A stretch of 64,000 bases of DNA from Helianthus annuus (lineage: Eukaryota; Streptophyta; Magnoliopsida; Asterales; Asteraceae): contig NC_035433.2 of NCBI RefSeq assembly GCF_002127325.2, forward strand, positions 87,351,350 to 87,415,349, read 5' to 3'. Every line of letters begins with the position of its first letter. Within the stretch, counting starts at the first letter, position 1. Below, piece after piece: positions 34,416 to 47,745 of the stretch. The notes beneath the pieces were generated by a model. The model was not told where the DNA came from, ran no database searches, and was given only the letters and a program-made list of their open reading frames with translations. Both the position numbers and the translations under genes were made by a program.

Positions 34416-37400
34416 TGTCACATCCCAAAATACCACCTAGGGATTGTCCCTGTTAGGTGTGTGACGTACCAACAACGAGCCACTAATTACATTGAACCCA
34501 TACAAGTTTCAAAATAAAATCCTCAATTATTAATGAAAAATACTGTCAACAAGTTTAAATGAAAACCAACATGTTCAGCGGAAGTAAATGATAAATCAAG
34601 GTTAAATAGTTTAAAAGCCAATGTATAGTATCAAGAAATCCATCACATGAATCCCTCTAGTCGACCCATGACCACTCCAGCTACTCCAGACAGCAAGTTC
34701 CCAATTCCAAGATACCTAACGACCTGCGAGCATGCAACAAGTGTGTCAGACAACGCTGGTGAGTTCATAGATTTACGAAAACGTTGGTTACCAAGTGTTT
34801 AGTTAATCCATTGAATTTAATTCCGAAAGTAATGTTGATAATATCTCGATACTGAACAAGACGGCTCCTGATGTATGTTTTGCCCGTTCCCCGGTGCTCT
34901 TATCAAAGCACTGGGCCTGACTGGGTCATTAGTTCACACCCGCCCTCTCTTAGGAACGGGGTGAGGGTGCCAAACCTAAGTAGCGCTACCAACTAATAAC
35001 CCCCTACCACCCACGATAGCAAAAGATGGGACTTAAAAGATAGAGAGTGAGAATATTATCCAACATCCCAGTTTTACCCAAAAGATTTATCCCTTCCTGG
35101 GATACCCACTGACTGTCCCAACCACCGGGACGCATGCTCAAAGTAGTGAACTCACCTTAGAGTGCTCGGTATGTTATGCTATGTTACCCGTCCAAGTTGG
35201 TCAACCATACCCTACCGTGGTTACCAAAGACAATCAGTTTCATGTACACATAAATCACGTATTCGTCATACACGTTTCACAAGTTGCATACAAGCAAAAC
35301 ATACATCGTTATGCAAGCCATAACAGGAAATCATTCAACAATCCATATCATTATATAGCAAGTATTTACGTCATATGAAAGTTCGTGTTTCACAAATCAC
35401 ATAACAGTTAGGTTTAGTACAAACATTCATGTATTTAACAGCTACCATGTAATGTAGGTCATCCATTTGTACTGATCAAGAAGTTCGGTTCACACACTAG
35501 TAGACATGCAGATCCATAAACATCTAACCACATAATAGTTCAGAACATTAGACGTCCAAGTGTGTGCGATTTCATAACGGGCCCTAATATGCGATTCGGC
35601 CCAATCATAAGGTGTAAGCATGTGTGTGTGTGGCCCAATTGTACCAAGTCTAAATGACTTGTGCGACTAGGGACTTTGTGTGCGACCCGAAGCTTGTGCG
35701 ACCCAGTAGCACAAACCCATGCAAGAAGTGTACAAGGTACGAACAAGTGTGCGATTGATTTACTTTGTGCGGTCTAATCTAGTCACTCGTGCGATTCAAT
35801 TCAGTCACTGGTTCATAAAGTCCAGCCCAACAATACAAGGCTCAAACACATTTGATTGTCCCATACAACTAATCGGCCAAACATCATCAGTTTTCATGTA
35901 ACAGTTCATCATCCAAAAATATTCTATCATTAAGCGCTCTAAACAACCTTCATTATACCAAAATAACATCAACTTAAATTCTAGCATTTATCCAGTTAAT
36001 CATCTAGGCATATACATAAAATCCTTAATTTAATAATTCAACCACTCGCAACCTAAACTAATAGTTCATCACAGAAACAGTATCGAGTATTCCACTGCCA
36101 TTCTCAACATTAAACATATGTACATAATCATTCATTTTAATTAGTTCCAAATAGTTTATAATCAATATCTCTAAACCACCAATTAGTTAATAAGTGTGCG
36201 AGCTCAGGAAACAACAAATTACTAACCGGAAAAAGCATGGAACGGGCGGGTGTGTTAGCAACCCGAGACCTGAACTTAAGACTCGGACCCGAAAAGAACA
36301 ACCACAGCGTCTACTGCCGCTGTTCACTCAAACCCAAAACACCACATGAATTCTGTCGTGCAAACCGGAACCGATTATGGACCCCAAATGTCGCCGCCGT
36401 GGTTCTGACGGCCACCGCTGCCGTCGCCTACCACTGCCGCCTTCGTCTCCGAACTGAGCACTTTCCAAACACCACCGTCATCATCAACATCGTTTTTGTT
36501 AGTCATTCGTTGTGATCACCATGTCGCCGGAAACTCGGATCCAGTGACTGGTTTCAGAGAGAGAGAAGAAAGAAAATGATAAAGGGTTAAGGTTTGTTGC
36601 CTGTGGGTGCGATCACCAAGATGACGGCGCCGGAAACCAGCCGCCAGACCTCGTCGTTCATCCTTTTTCTCTAGTTCTTGCTTGCCGGAAATTGAGAGGA
36701 GAGGGGTATAGGGTAGCCGAGTGAAGGGAGGGGACGGAGATGGGTGTTTACCGAAAAATCAGTACCGGAGTGCCGGCCGGAACACATCTCCGGCGATCGG
36801 AGATCAGAGAGAGGGAAGGGGTGTCTCCTGTTTGCCGCACATAGAGTATGAAGGGGGAAGTAGGGTTTGATATTTGTGGTTTAGTGATTGAAGTCTAAAT
36901 AATAGAAATACTAAAGCAGTTGGGCCGATCTATAAGCTGCCTTGGGCTATTTAACTTGGGCCGAAATAAATAATACACACAAATAACTAGTTGGGCTCAA
37001 TTGATTCGTTTGGGCCGATATGGTATGGTGTGTTATTTCAAGATACAATTATAACACACAAAGATATACACGACCCAACAATTTTTAATAGGTTATTTAA
37101 CCGGGTTGTCAAACTTTTAAGTTTAACGATGTCATTACTGAATAGCGAGGAGTTAAGATCGTAAGATGAAATGTTACTAACTTCGAAAGGTCGGGTTGTC
37201 ACATCATCCCCAACTTGAAAGAAATTTCGTCCCCAAATTTGACAAGTAAACACATAAGAGTGAAGCGATAGAAACTCTAATTAAACTATACGTAATACCA
37301 CACAGATAATAATCACAAATAATAATCAAGCATTACACGCAATCACTAAGCATCCAGATAACCGCACAGACACCACGTAAACCAAATTGTAAAAACAGGA

Positions 37401-37424
37401 TTGTGAGGTCAGTTGGGTGCCACA
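34416..37424 (-). repeat. 3' LTR of element A
   Basis: On the plus strand it starts TGTCACATCCC and ends GGGTGCCACA. The true right border is inferred as 37424, because the copy at 41634 matches all the way to 37418, where insertion B interrupts it. An internal TTGTCACATCATCCCC at about 37196 looks like an older border. Repeated GTGCGAC and GTGCGATT words cluster at 35560-35800. ORFs inside the LTR (for example 36237-36515) are also present in the other LTR and have no domain. Confidence 0.8.
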
Positions 37425-40400
37425 TCATCCCCAATTTGAACGGGAATTTCGTCCCGAAATTAGCCAGTGATATCGAAAGTTGGTCCCACCGTTTGAACAA
37501 TCGGGGATAACAGAGCTTCACCTGATCTTTACGTTCTCATAGGAACTTCGGTCCACGTCTTGGGTTCCAACGAACACTCATGATTGGAATTCGACTAAAT
37601 AAACGAACCTTGACTTCCTGGTCCATGTGCTCGATAAATTCCTCCAGCAAAGGTATCGCATGTGTTTCATCAGACAACCGCTGCCTTAGATCCGAAACAT
37701 AAATGACATCGCGTACGTTACCCGATTCGTCGGGTAACTCGAGTTTGTAGATTACGCTACCGATTCTTCCCAGACCGTTGAATAATTCAACGTAACGTAA
37801 GTTAAGCTTGCCACTCTTCCCAAGCGTGCCACACCCTCCCAGGGTTTTCAACATGATTCAACCGCCTACAATGAACTTCCAGTGTTATCCGATCCCAGCA
37901 ATCTTCCCAAGAGTTTCGAGTACAAGTCCTAGACCTGTGATTAGGTGGTCATCCATCCCAGTCTATCAAGAAGGTTGGCATTATTGTCTTACGTAATGCC
38001 TCAACAGAGCTGTCTGGTTACCAGGATGATAACTACCGCAGTAGTATTCAACCATAGGTAAGAGTCCTTCCAATTTGCACCAAAGCCAGTCACACACATG
38101 CTCGCAACATGTCTTCGGGTGACAGGAGAGTTCGTTTTCTCTGATCGTTTGCCCAACTGCGATAAGAAATGCTCTGATCCTGACGTGAGCCAAGGGTGTT
38201 GTGTATTGCCTGCATAGATCAAATTCAGAGGTAACAGGAGTTGGCACCTCGTGCCTAGAAGCCACCTCTCTCAGAGGAACATTCACAACTGTGAAGACTC
38301 GTCAGTTTTCTTGACTGCAAGAAAGTGTGCTGGTAACGTGTGTCCATCAACGATCATCCAGGTGATAATGTTTCCGTTCCGAGTTGTAAGTAGACTAGTG
38401 ATAAAATCCATGGCAGTCTATTCCCATTTCTTGCGTTTCTGGTTACCAATATCCCACCTTGACATTCCCACAAGTCAAACATCGTTCTCATGCGTTGCTA
38501 TGTGGGCCTTCAGGCCCGGTCATCCGTACATGGTCTTCAGGTTTTAATTCATCCTATCTAAACTCAGATGAACATGATATCAAGGCCCGTGTGCTTCACC
38601 TACACCAGTTCCCTAAGGTTGCTGTATAGTGAGGTCCATATTCGTTCCATGAAGTAGCAAATATCGTTCGACCTGCCAAAGGTTTCTTCCCCATGCCCCG
38701 CATCGGTCAATCTTGAGAACTCTCTACCTACAGTTCTTCAGTTCAAAGGTTCCATCCAGCGATGCCATCACATGTTTAGCTTTCTTGAAACAAGGGTACA
38801 CGGGAGGCTCTTGTGATCGGTCTAAGTAGTGCATTCGGTACCGTCCAAGTAATGCCTCCAATTTAAACCAAAAGTCTACGGCTTCCACCGCAGGCCATGA
38901 CTTGTGCAGTTCTTCCTGTATGTCTATTACGTAAGCTATCACCTTCTCGTGTTGCATCGGAGTGTAACTTGGACTCTGATTCGAACCATCATGATATACC
39001 GCTAAATCACCCGCACCCTCGGGTAGAGACGATGCTCCGTGTATTGCAGAGTTGGGATTCGAAAGCTGAAAAGATGTCCTCCTGTTTTGTCTCCCACGAA
39101 CACGGCACCCTGCTGTGCTAAAGTGGTTAATGCTGCGCAATCTTCGAAAATCCCACGATGAGTCTGCGATAGTATCTAGCGAAACCAAGGAATTGCTGTA
39201 TCCCCGAAGGAATCTTTGGTGTCGATCAGTTTCTAACAAAATGGGTCTTAGCGAGATCCACGTGTATTCCCACTTCGTTGATTACACGACCAAAAATGTA
39301 CCTCTCGAGTCCAGAAGTTACATTTAACAAGACTTCGCGCAGTGTGGATCCTCCTTCAGGAGCCCTCAAATAAGATACAAAGATGCCCATGATGTTCCTT
39401 TCTCATGGAAATGGTTTAACATGTCGTCAATAAGCATGGTCGATTCATGTGATCCATACAGCTGCTGGTGTGTTGATTAACTCCACGGTCATGGTGTACC
39501 AAGTCGCAATGGCCGTATTGCATTCGATATGCCATTTCAGGAACATTCTCCTCTTGGTCTTCCGTCAATACATGGTCGAGGCAAACAGTTCTTGATTGTC
39601 ACCTTGCTGAGTTCTGGATAATCAGTACACATACGAAAAGGCTTTATTTTCCCTAATATAACTGGGGCTCCCCAAAGCGAACAAAAACTATGTCCAACAA
39701 AACTCCTGTCTAATAGTTCCTGTAGATAGTCCTTGCAATCCTCCTGGTGCAAGACGGTATGTAGCACTGGTAATCAGGGCTGCCCCTGTCATGAGGTCAA
39801 ACTGAGATTCTGCCTAACACTTGTGGAAGTAAACCTGAAAGTTCCTCGTGTAGCACACCGAAAGGAATCACGAACAATTTGGCGGATCCTCGATCCTCCT
39901 TTTTCCTAGCCTTAACATTGATAACGGTTGTTAACATAGCGGAGTAGTCCCTCCGTAGACATTCCTGGCTTTCATTGCTGAAATGATACTATCCTTTAAA
40001 CCACACTGATGCTTTAGAATAGATAATAATTCTCCACACAAAATTTTCTCCTCACAAGGTATGTCTGCGCGATTTCTGAATAGCCAATCCACACTAACTA
40101 CTGCATTGTAACCATTCCACACTAACTACTGCATTGTAACCATCAGGGGTAGTAGAAGGAAGGTCGATGTCAAACACCTATCCCCCAAGGTCGAGTTTGC
40201 ATCCCAACGAACATATAAGGCTTCAATTGACTTGCATCAGCCGACTCCACAACAGCTTCGGTTTCAACAAGCATCAGGGTTAAACAGAACAGAGATGAAG
40301 CGAATAGCTACCCATCTAAACTATCGTGTTGCTATTACGCCTGGTATAGCCTATGCCAATACTAACTGTCCTTCCATGAGCTTCATTTCCAGTGTTGTTT

Positions 40401-41617
40401 TCGTCATGAGAATTTCCAGCACTGCCGTCGTCCCCTTAGTTGTCGTCACCTTGACTTAACACAGTCAATCCTTGTCGAGGTCACCTTCGTTTCCATATGG
40501 TAAGCTACGATCACGAGTACCTTGATGTTGCCGCGACTGTTGCCTCTAATTTTGTTGCCTGTAACGGTGTCCTGCGTCCTTTCGCCAACAAGGTCCATCT
40601 TTTCACATTCCGTGCCACGTCCCAAGGCACTACTCATGGTGCAGGCGGTTACACAGTCCGCTCTACAGTCAATCGTCATCGATCTTATCCCGATTGGTTC
40701 GTAAGAGTCGACTCCCATGAGTCGCTGGCTGGGGTTAAGGATTCGATTGGAGTCAAATTGCTGTTGTTCGTTGCCGGTAACTAGGGTCGTTCAAATGCTG
40801 AAGTCAGTAAGGTACAACGTTTACCCTCTTGTCCATCGTTCTTGCAACTTGACTGAGTAAGACACGGTATCTCGCGAGAGTGTTGCAGGAGTGATCACAC
40901 TTCGGGATCTAAGGCGTCAACACGCTAAGTTCCAGCAAACAAAGATAAGTGAGGAAAGCATAGTCCAATCACTTGACGCTGAGCCATCCAACTCAGAGAC
41001 GTTCGTACTAGCACCTAACATTCTACACAGTTCGCTAGGCGTTCAGTTGTGTGATCAGGTGATACTCGATAGCATCGAGATTCGTAAGGATTCAGAAAGG
41101 GGGTGAAAAGATCATGTTCGAGTAGGAGACAATTACTGCTATGACTCCTATAGACTGGTGAGTTCTAACATAACATCAATTAACAGAGCGGAACCCCTCT
41201 CACACTCGTTAAGCCTAACTGGGACTCACACGCACCCCACATTATTATTATTATGTGTGCACCCATAATAATAAGGCAATTTTCATGCTTATCTCAGTGC
41301 CTCTTAACTCGCGCTAAAAGGTTCCCCGAATTCGAGCAATAAGACAGATGACACCACAACATAGATCATGAAAGTTCAAGAAGAGTCGCACTCTTAAAAC
41401 ACGTAACATGGGTTGGTAACATAGAAGTTCATACTGCAGTGCTAAGTGTGCATTCACGTGTGATGTTATTCATAAGCAAACACTAGATATACTATGCAAT
41501 AGTAAACGAGAAACGAACCTTGCAGTCTGGAGCTGAGTGTCATGGTCGATTTCGGATCTGTTCGGTTATAGTCTGGTTTTATAAAAACGTTCTAAAACCA
41601 AGTTCACTATAACCAGT
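37425..41617 (-). pseudogene. Degenerate gag-pol of element A
   Basis: Recognisable pieces in minus-strand order are: a zinc-knuckle-like stretch near 40500-40700; a protease piece (VVSVDWLFRN, near 40080); a reverse transcriptase piece with LLDRSFVGHSFCSLWGAP and FRMCTDY (39540-39767); an RNase H piece with SLPEGAGDLAVYHD and MQHEKVIAY (38724-39100); an integrase core piece with AMDFI and LPMVEYYCGSYH (38000-38420); and an integrase C-terminal piece with VIYKLELPDESGNV (37537-37854). They lie in the normal Ty3/gypsy order but in different frames, with stops and changed catalytic residues. None could make a working enzyme. Confidence 0.8.
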
Positions 41618-41630
41618 GGCTCTGATACCA
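41618..41630 (-). other. Primer binding site of element A
   Basis: On the minus strand it reads TGGTATCAGAGCC, matching the 3' end complement of initiator tRNA-Met, three bases from the LTR. Confidence 0.85.
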
Positions 41631-41633
41631 AAC

Positions 41634-44600
41634 TGTCACACCCCAAAATACCACCTAAGGATTGTCCATGTTAGGTGCGTGACGTACCAACAACGAGCCA
41701 CTAATTACATTGAACCCATACAAGTTTCAAAATAAAATCCTCAATTATTAATGAAAAATACTGTCAACAAGTTTAAATGAAAACCAACATGTTCAACGGA
41801 AGCAAATGATAAATCAAGGTTAAATAGTTTAAAAGCCAATGTATAGTATCAGGAAATCCATCACATGAATACCTCTAGTCGACCCATGACCACTCCAGCT
41901 ACTCCAGACAGCAAGTTCCCATTTCCAAGATACCTAACGACCTGCGAGCATGCAACAAGTGTGTCAGACAACGCTGGTGAGTTCATAGTTTTACGAAAAT
42001 GTTGGTTACCAAGTGTTTAGTTAATCCATTGAATTTAATTCCGAAAGTAATGTTGATAATATCTCGATACTGAACAAGGCGGCTCCTGATGTATGTTTTG
42101 CCCGTTCCCCGGTGCTCCTATCAAAGCATTGGGCCTGACTGGGTCATTAGTTCACACCCGCCCTCTCTTAGGAACGGGGTGAGGGTGCCAAACCTAAGTA
42201 GCGCTACCAACTAATAACCCCCTACCACCCACGATAGCAAAAGATGGGACTTAAAAGATAGAGAGTGAGAATATTATCCAACATCCCAGTTTTACCCAAA
42301 AGATTTATCCCTTCCTGGGATACCCACTGACTGTCCCAACCACCGGGACGCATGCTCAAAGTAGTGAACTCACCTTAGAGTGCTCGGTATGTTATGCTAT
42401 GTTACCCGTCCAAGTTGGTCAACCATACCCTACCGTGGTTACCAAAGACAATCAGTTTCATGTATACATAAATCACGTATTCGTCATACACGTTTCACAA
42501 GTTGCATACAAGCAAAACATACATCGTTATGCAAGCCATAACAGGAAATCATTCAACAATCCATATCATTATATAGCAAGTATTTACGTCATATGAAAGT
42601 TCGTGTTTCACAAATCACATAACAGTTAGGTTTAGTACAAACATTCATGTATTCAACAGCTACCATGTAATGTAGGTCATCCATTTGTACTGATCAAGAA
42701 GTTCGGTTCACACACTAGTAGACATGCAGATCCATAAACATCTAACCACATAATAGTTCAGAACATTAGACGTCCAAGTGTGTGCGATTTCATAACGGGC
42801 CCTAATATGCGATTCGGCCCAATCATAAGGTGTAAGCATGTGTGTGTGTGGCCCAATTGTACCAAGTCTAAAGGACTTGTGCGACTAGGGACTTTGTGTG
42901 CGACCCGAAGCTTGTGCGACCCAGTAGCACAAACCCATGCAAGAAGTGTAAAAGGTACGAACAAGTGTGCGATTGATTTACTTTGTGCGGTCTAATCTAG
43001 TCACTCGTGCGATTCAATTCAGTCACTGGTTCATAAAGTCCAGCCCAACAATACAAGGCTCAAACACATTTGATTGTCCCATACAACTAATCGGCCAAAC
43101 ATCATCAGTTTTCATGTAACAGTTCATCATCCAAAAATATTCTATCATTAAGCACTCTAAACAACCTTCATTATACCAAAATAACATCAACTTAAATTCT
43201 AGCATTTATCCAGTTAATCATCTAGGCATATACATAAAATCCTTAATTTAATAATTCAACCACTCACAACCTAAACTAATAGTTCATCACAGAAACAGTA
43301 TCGAGTATTCCACTGCCATTCTCAACATTAAACATATGTACATAATCATTCATTTTAATTAGTTCCAAATAGTTTATAATCAATATCTCTAAACCACCAA
43401 TTAGTTAATAAGTGTGCGAGCTCAGGAAACAACAAATTACTAACCGGAAAGAGCATGGAACGGGCGGGTGTGTTAGCAACCCGAGACCTGAACTTAAGAC
43501 TCGGACCCGAAAAGAACAACCACCACGTCTACTGCCGCTGTTCACTCAAACCCAAAATACCACATGAATTCTGTCGTGCAAACCGGAACCGATTATGGAC
43601 CCCAAATGTCGCCGCCGTGGTTCTGACGGCCACCGCTGCCGTCGCCTACCACTGCCGCCTTCGTCTCCGAACTGAGCACTTTCCAAACACCACCGTCATC
43701 ATCAACATCGTTTTTGTTAGTCATTCGTTGTGATCACCATGTCGCCGGAAACTCGGATCCAGTGACTGGTTTCAGAGAGAGAGAAGAAAGAAAATGATAA
43801 AGGGTTAAGGTTTGTTGCCTGTGGGTGCGATCACCAAGATGACGGCGCCGGAAACCAGCCGCCAGACCTCGTCGTTCATCCTTTTTCTCTAGTTCTTGCT
43901 TGCCGGAAATTGAGAGGAGAGGGGTATAGGGTAGCCGAGTGAAGGGAAGGGACGGAGATGGGTGTTTACCGAAAAATCAGTACCGGAGTGCCGGCCGGAA
44001 CACATCTCCGGCGATCGGAGATCAGAGAGAGGGAAGGGGTGTCTCCTGTTTGCCGCACGTAGAGTATGAAGGGGGAAGTAGGGTTTGATATTTGTGGTTT
44101 AGTGATTGAAGTCTAAATAATAGAAATACTAAAGCAGTTGGGCCGATCTATAAGCTGCCTTGGGCTATTTAACTTGGGCCGAAATAAATAATACACACAA
44201 ATAACTAGTTGGGCTCAATTGATTCGTTTGGGCCGATATGGTATGGTGTGTTATTTCAAGATACAATTATAACACACAAAGATATACGCGACCCAACAAT
44301 TTTTAATAGGTTATTTAACCGGGTTGTCAAACTTTTAAGTTTAACGATGTCATTACTGAATAGCGAGGAGTTAAGATCGTAAGATGAAACATTACTAACT
44401 TCGAAAGTTCGGGTTGTCACATCATCCCCAACTTGAAAGAAATTTCGTCCCGAAATTTGACAAGTAAACACAGAAGAGTGAAGCGATAGAAACTCTAATT
44501 AAACTATACGTAATACCACACAGATAATAATCACAAATAATAATCAAGCATTACACGCAATCACTAAGCATCCAGATAACCGCACAGACACCACGTAAAC

Positions 44601-44636
44601 CAAATTGTAAAAACAGGATTGTGAGGTCAGTTGGGT
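41634..44636 (-). repeat. 5' LTR of element A, cut by insertion B
   Basis: It starts TGTCACACCCC on the plus strand and matches the 34416 copy over 3003 bp at about 99 percent by hand count. It stops at TTGGGT, where element B begins. The last six bases (GCCACA in the other LTR) should lie on the far side of B, after a TGGGT duplication. Confidence 0.85.
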
Positions 44637-46156
44637 TGTAACACCCCAAAAACGGGTTTGGTAATCAAACCACGGTAATATTAATGACTTGGTAAAATAC
44701 CGTTAGTGGTAAAATTTAACCCGGTGAATATTAGGACTTAAATAAATAATCCTAATATTAACTAAAAGGTGAATAAAAGCTTTTAAGGAAAAAGAATGGA
44801 TAAAAGGCCCGAGTTAACGGGACCTAAAATAAGCTTAGTCATAAATATTCCCGAACCCGCTAAGTTAACTAGAAATGTAAAACCTAGTTAATAAGTGGGA
44901 ATATTATTGAAAGTAATTTAGGTTGTAACCTAATTAATAACTAACCAAACACGAGGGACCAAAGCCGGGTAACTTGAAAATGAATTATAAACTTAAAAAT
45001 AAAACACAAACACACACACAAGAGTATGTGTGCGTGTGTGAGGATCGACCAGGAAGAGCTTGAGGGAGCTCAACCCCTAACTTCAACAAATCCATCAAAT
45101 TGAAGGTCAAATCTGGTCCAAATCGGATGCATGAACACATATTAATGATCACCAAGTCATGGGGATCACAAGGTATGTTGAATCTTATGATTTAGTGATA
45201 CTTCGAAATTATGATGAACAATCATAATCAAAATTCTGGAATGAATGTTGAATCTATGAGTGTCATTGTGATGAAATCCATGTTTAGGAACAACCCTAGT
45301 TAATAATTTGATAAACTAGTGTTGAAAAATAGAAATTTGATGATTACCCATATGTGTGCTAAGTGGGTTTTATGACAAGAAGATGAACACTTGAATTAGA
45401 GTGTTAAATTGATGAATATTGATGTTATGATACTAGTACTAAGTGTAGTTCATGAACACTTGACATAAAAGTTTGAATTTTGATGTTAATCTTGGTAAAA
45501 ATAACTAGTTGTGAACTAGTTAGAAAATGTGTAGAAGTATGCCTATTAGGTGTTTGATAAAATGCCTAAATGAGAAGTAAAGTGTTGAAATTCAATTAAA
45601 ACGTGTAATTGGCAAGTTTGACTAATTACATGAGACATGGGATAAAACGGGTTCCAATCATAATGTTGATTTGCCTTGATCGTGCATATTATATGATTAA
45701 AGGTAGTTGACTTTAGAAAGTCAAACTAACTAGTGATGAAGTCGAATAATAGTTTCGACAAAGAAAATAAGTAAGGTGGAATAGTCGTGATTGTTAATGA
45801 CTAATCTAACCACCTTGTAAATGTTGAAAATAGTTTGATGCTCAACGAGCTAGGTGAAAGGCTTGGCGAAGGAAGCGGGTCAAACGAATCAAGAATGAAG
45901 GAAAAAGCAAAATTCGGATGCAAGGTAAGTATAGCTTACACTAGTCTTATATGTTAGAATATTCTCTTATCGTATTAGTTACGAATAAGATAAATACATA
46001 ATTTAAGTATGATGTTCCGACGTGTAAACGTACGGAACAAGGTAGTCGAGCATGACAAGAAACCGTGTTGATGGTTTAAAAGAAATTAAAACGGTAAATT
46101 GGTCATGCGTTGACCATAACTATTTGTTTTGAAAGTCACTGTAAGGCGTAAGCCAT
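44637..46156 (+). mobile_element. Left part of an LTR of family B, inserted in element A
   Basis: It begins TGTAACACCCCAAAAACGGG and resembles the first part of the solo LTR at 7592 (shared ACCGTTAG, AACCCGGT, TATTAGGA and TAAAAGGCCCGAG words). It is cut at 46156 by element C. The expected target duplication is TGGGT (44632-44636). Whether a full element or another solo LTR sits here cannot be seen. Confidence 0.75.
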
Positions 46157-47596
46157 TATAACAACCCTCGGTAAAACCGACACCCTCATAATATTTCTGA
46201 CACCCTAATATATCTTTAAATATATCAATATGTTTTTATATGCACCCCGTATGTGAAAACCGAGCCCAAATTAGAATATAATATATAAAATAAATTAAAA
46301 ACAATAATTATTAAGCTGAGGCGGGCCGCGTAAGGCCTCACCTCAACCTAAGGCGGGTCGCATTAATAGGTAAATGGACTCCGCTGAAATCTTAAGTTCA
46401 TGCGGGCCGCGTACGTATTCGTTTAAGTTTATGCGGGCCGCGAGCGACCTGGAATGTGGCACAGCCCGGTGATGACACGTGTCAGCATCGTGTCGAACCT
46501 AGTAGATGACCGGACCAAGCTATACGTTGACCGCATGTTGACGCGGGCCGCGTAAGGTTTAGCCTTACTTCACGCGGGCCGCGAGGAAGTCCGAATTCAG
46601 CCCTATAAATAGCACGCATCGGGCCTTCAGTCCGTCGTTCAAAATCTTTCTTTCTTTCTTAATTTTCTGTAGTGGCGTTACTATACCCGGGCATTATACC
46701 CCCTAAAATAGCGAGGTTCTGCTACGATGTAAGTATTATAACCCCTGGAGACGTATTAGATACGCTGCCCGATTGATCTAGGGTTCCGTAACGGCTGTCG
46801 TGGTTCTGCCCGACGTAGTCGTTGGAATGCCGTCTCGGGGAGGGTATTACTAATGTTAAAATGGGTTATTATACTAACACACGTGCATTTGTGTAAATTA
46901 TAGATATTCACCAGGAAACCCTAAAGAATAACCTAAAACAGCAATGTGAGTAATCCTCTTTTTGTTAACTGTTTTTACAAAACCTTAAATACCTTTCCAT
47001 GCGAATGACAGTTATTGAGTATTTGTAAGAATACAATTATCGTGGGTATGTTGGGGTTTTGTATACAAAATTGGTTACAACCTGGTTAAGGAGTAACATT
47101 TCCACAAGTCGGGTGTCGACAGTACCAACGGGTGATAATTGATATAACTTGGAAACAAATGTAATTGCGGGATCGCCCTCAATACTGTTCACTGTGAACT
47201 TTATTTAAACCTGATTAAACTGGGATTCACTCACCAGTATTTCCCACTGACAAAATGTTTTTAAAACGCGTTTCAGGTAACAAAATGTGAAAGCCAAATA
47301 GAAGCCAGCTGGACAGCACTGGAGGCTTGGAAAAGTGGCAATAAAGTTACCTAAAAATAAAACGGATGTTTTTGTTAAATAAATAGGATTTATTCCTATG
47401 AAATGTGTGTATTGAAAACTTGGGTTTTACCCATATGTTTAATGTTATAAAACATGATGGTTTACTCTGATTAAATATTTCCTAACTACGGTCCTGATGA
47501 AAATTTTCGCTGCCAAATTGGATAAATAAATGTGATACCACCGAAACTGGCTCACGGCCGCCCGTTCCCGGGAACTAGGGACCGGGGGTTGTGACA
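46157..47596 (+). repeat. 5' LTR of element C
   Basis: It starts TATAACAACCCTCGG, where a TG would be expected, and ends GGGGGTTGTGACA, so the termini are inverted apart from one changed base. TATAAATA lies at 46604-46611. Five to seven GCGGGCCGCG-type palindromes lie at about 46320-46580, just upstream. Confidence 0.75.
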
Positions 47597-47601
47597 GAAG
47601 G

Positions 47602-47614
47602 TGGTATCAGAGCT
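47602..47614 (+). other. Primer binding site of element C
   Basis: TGGTATCAGAGCT, complementary to initiator tRNA-Met, five bases after the LTR. Confidence 0.85.
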
Positions 47615-47745
47615 ATGCCACTGATTCAGCCACAGAAGTGTTCTGCTGACATCGAAATTCAAAAGTGTCAGGGAATAAATTATGGAAATACGTGTATAAC
47701 TGTATTTCTTGCTATGTGTTATCTGACTATTTGTTAGTTTACAGT

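Larger units (their letters stand above)
34416..44636 (-). mobile_element. Ty3/gypsy retrotransposon A, decayed coding region
   Basis: The element runs on the minus strand. LTRs are 34416-37424 and 41634-44636 (the last is cut by insertion B, about 6 bp short of its end). The primer site is at 41618-41630. The internal 4.2 kb has only broken pol pieces. The left flank is ATAAC (34411-34415), and its partner should lie past the window. A hand comparison of the two LTRs gave about 32 differences in 3003 aligned positions with no length change. Confidence 0.85.

Noticed and set aside
36237..36515. 92-codon ORF present twice (also 43455-43733)
   Set aside because: Both copies lie in the LTRs of element A, so the duplication is explained by the LTR pair. 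No domain features.
44422..44636. Tandem LTR-internal-LTR-internal array of element A
   Set aside because: A single element with 3009 bp LTRs explains the data more simply, because B entered six bases before the LTR end. The tandem reading is kept as an alternative in the findings.
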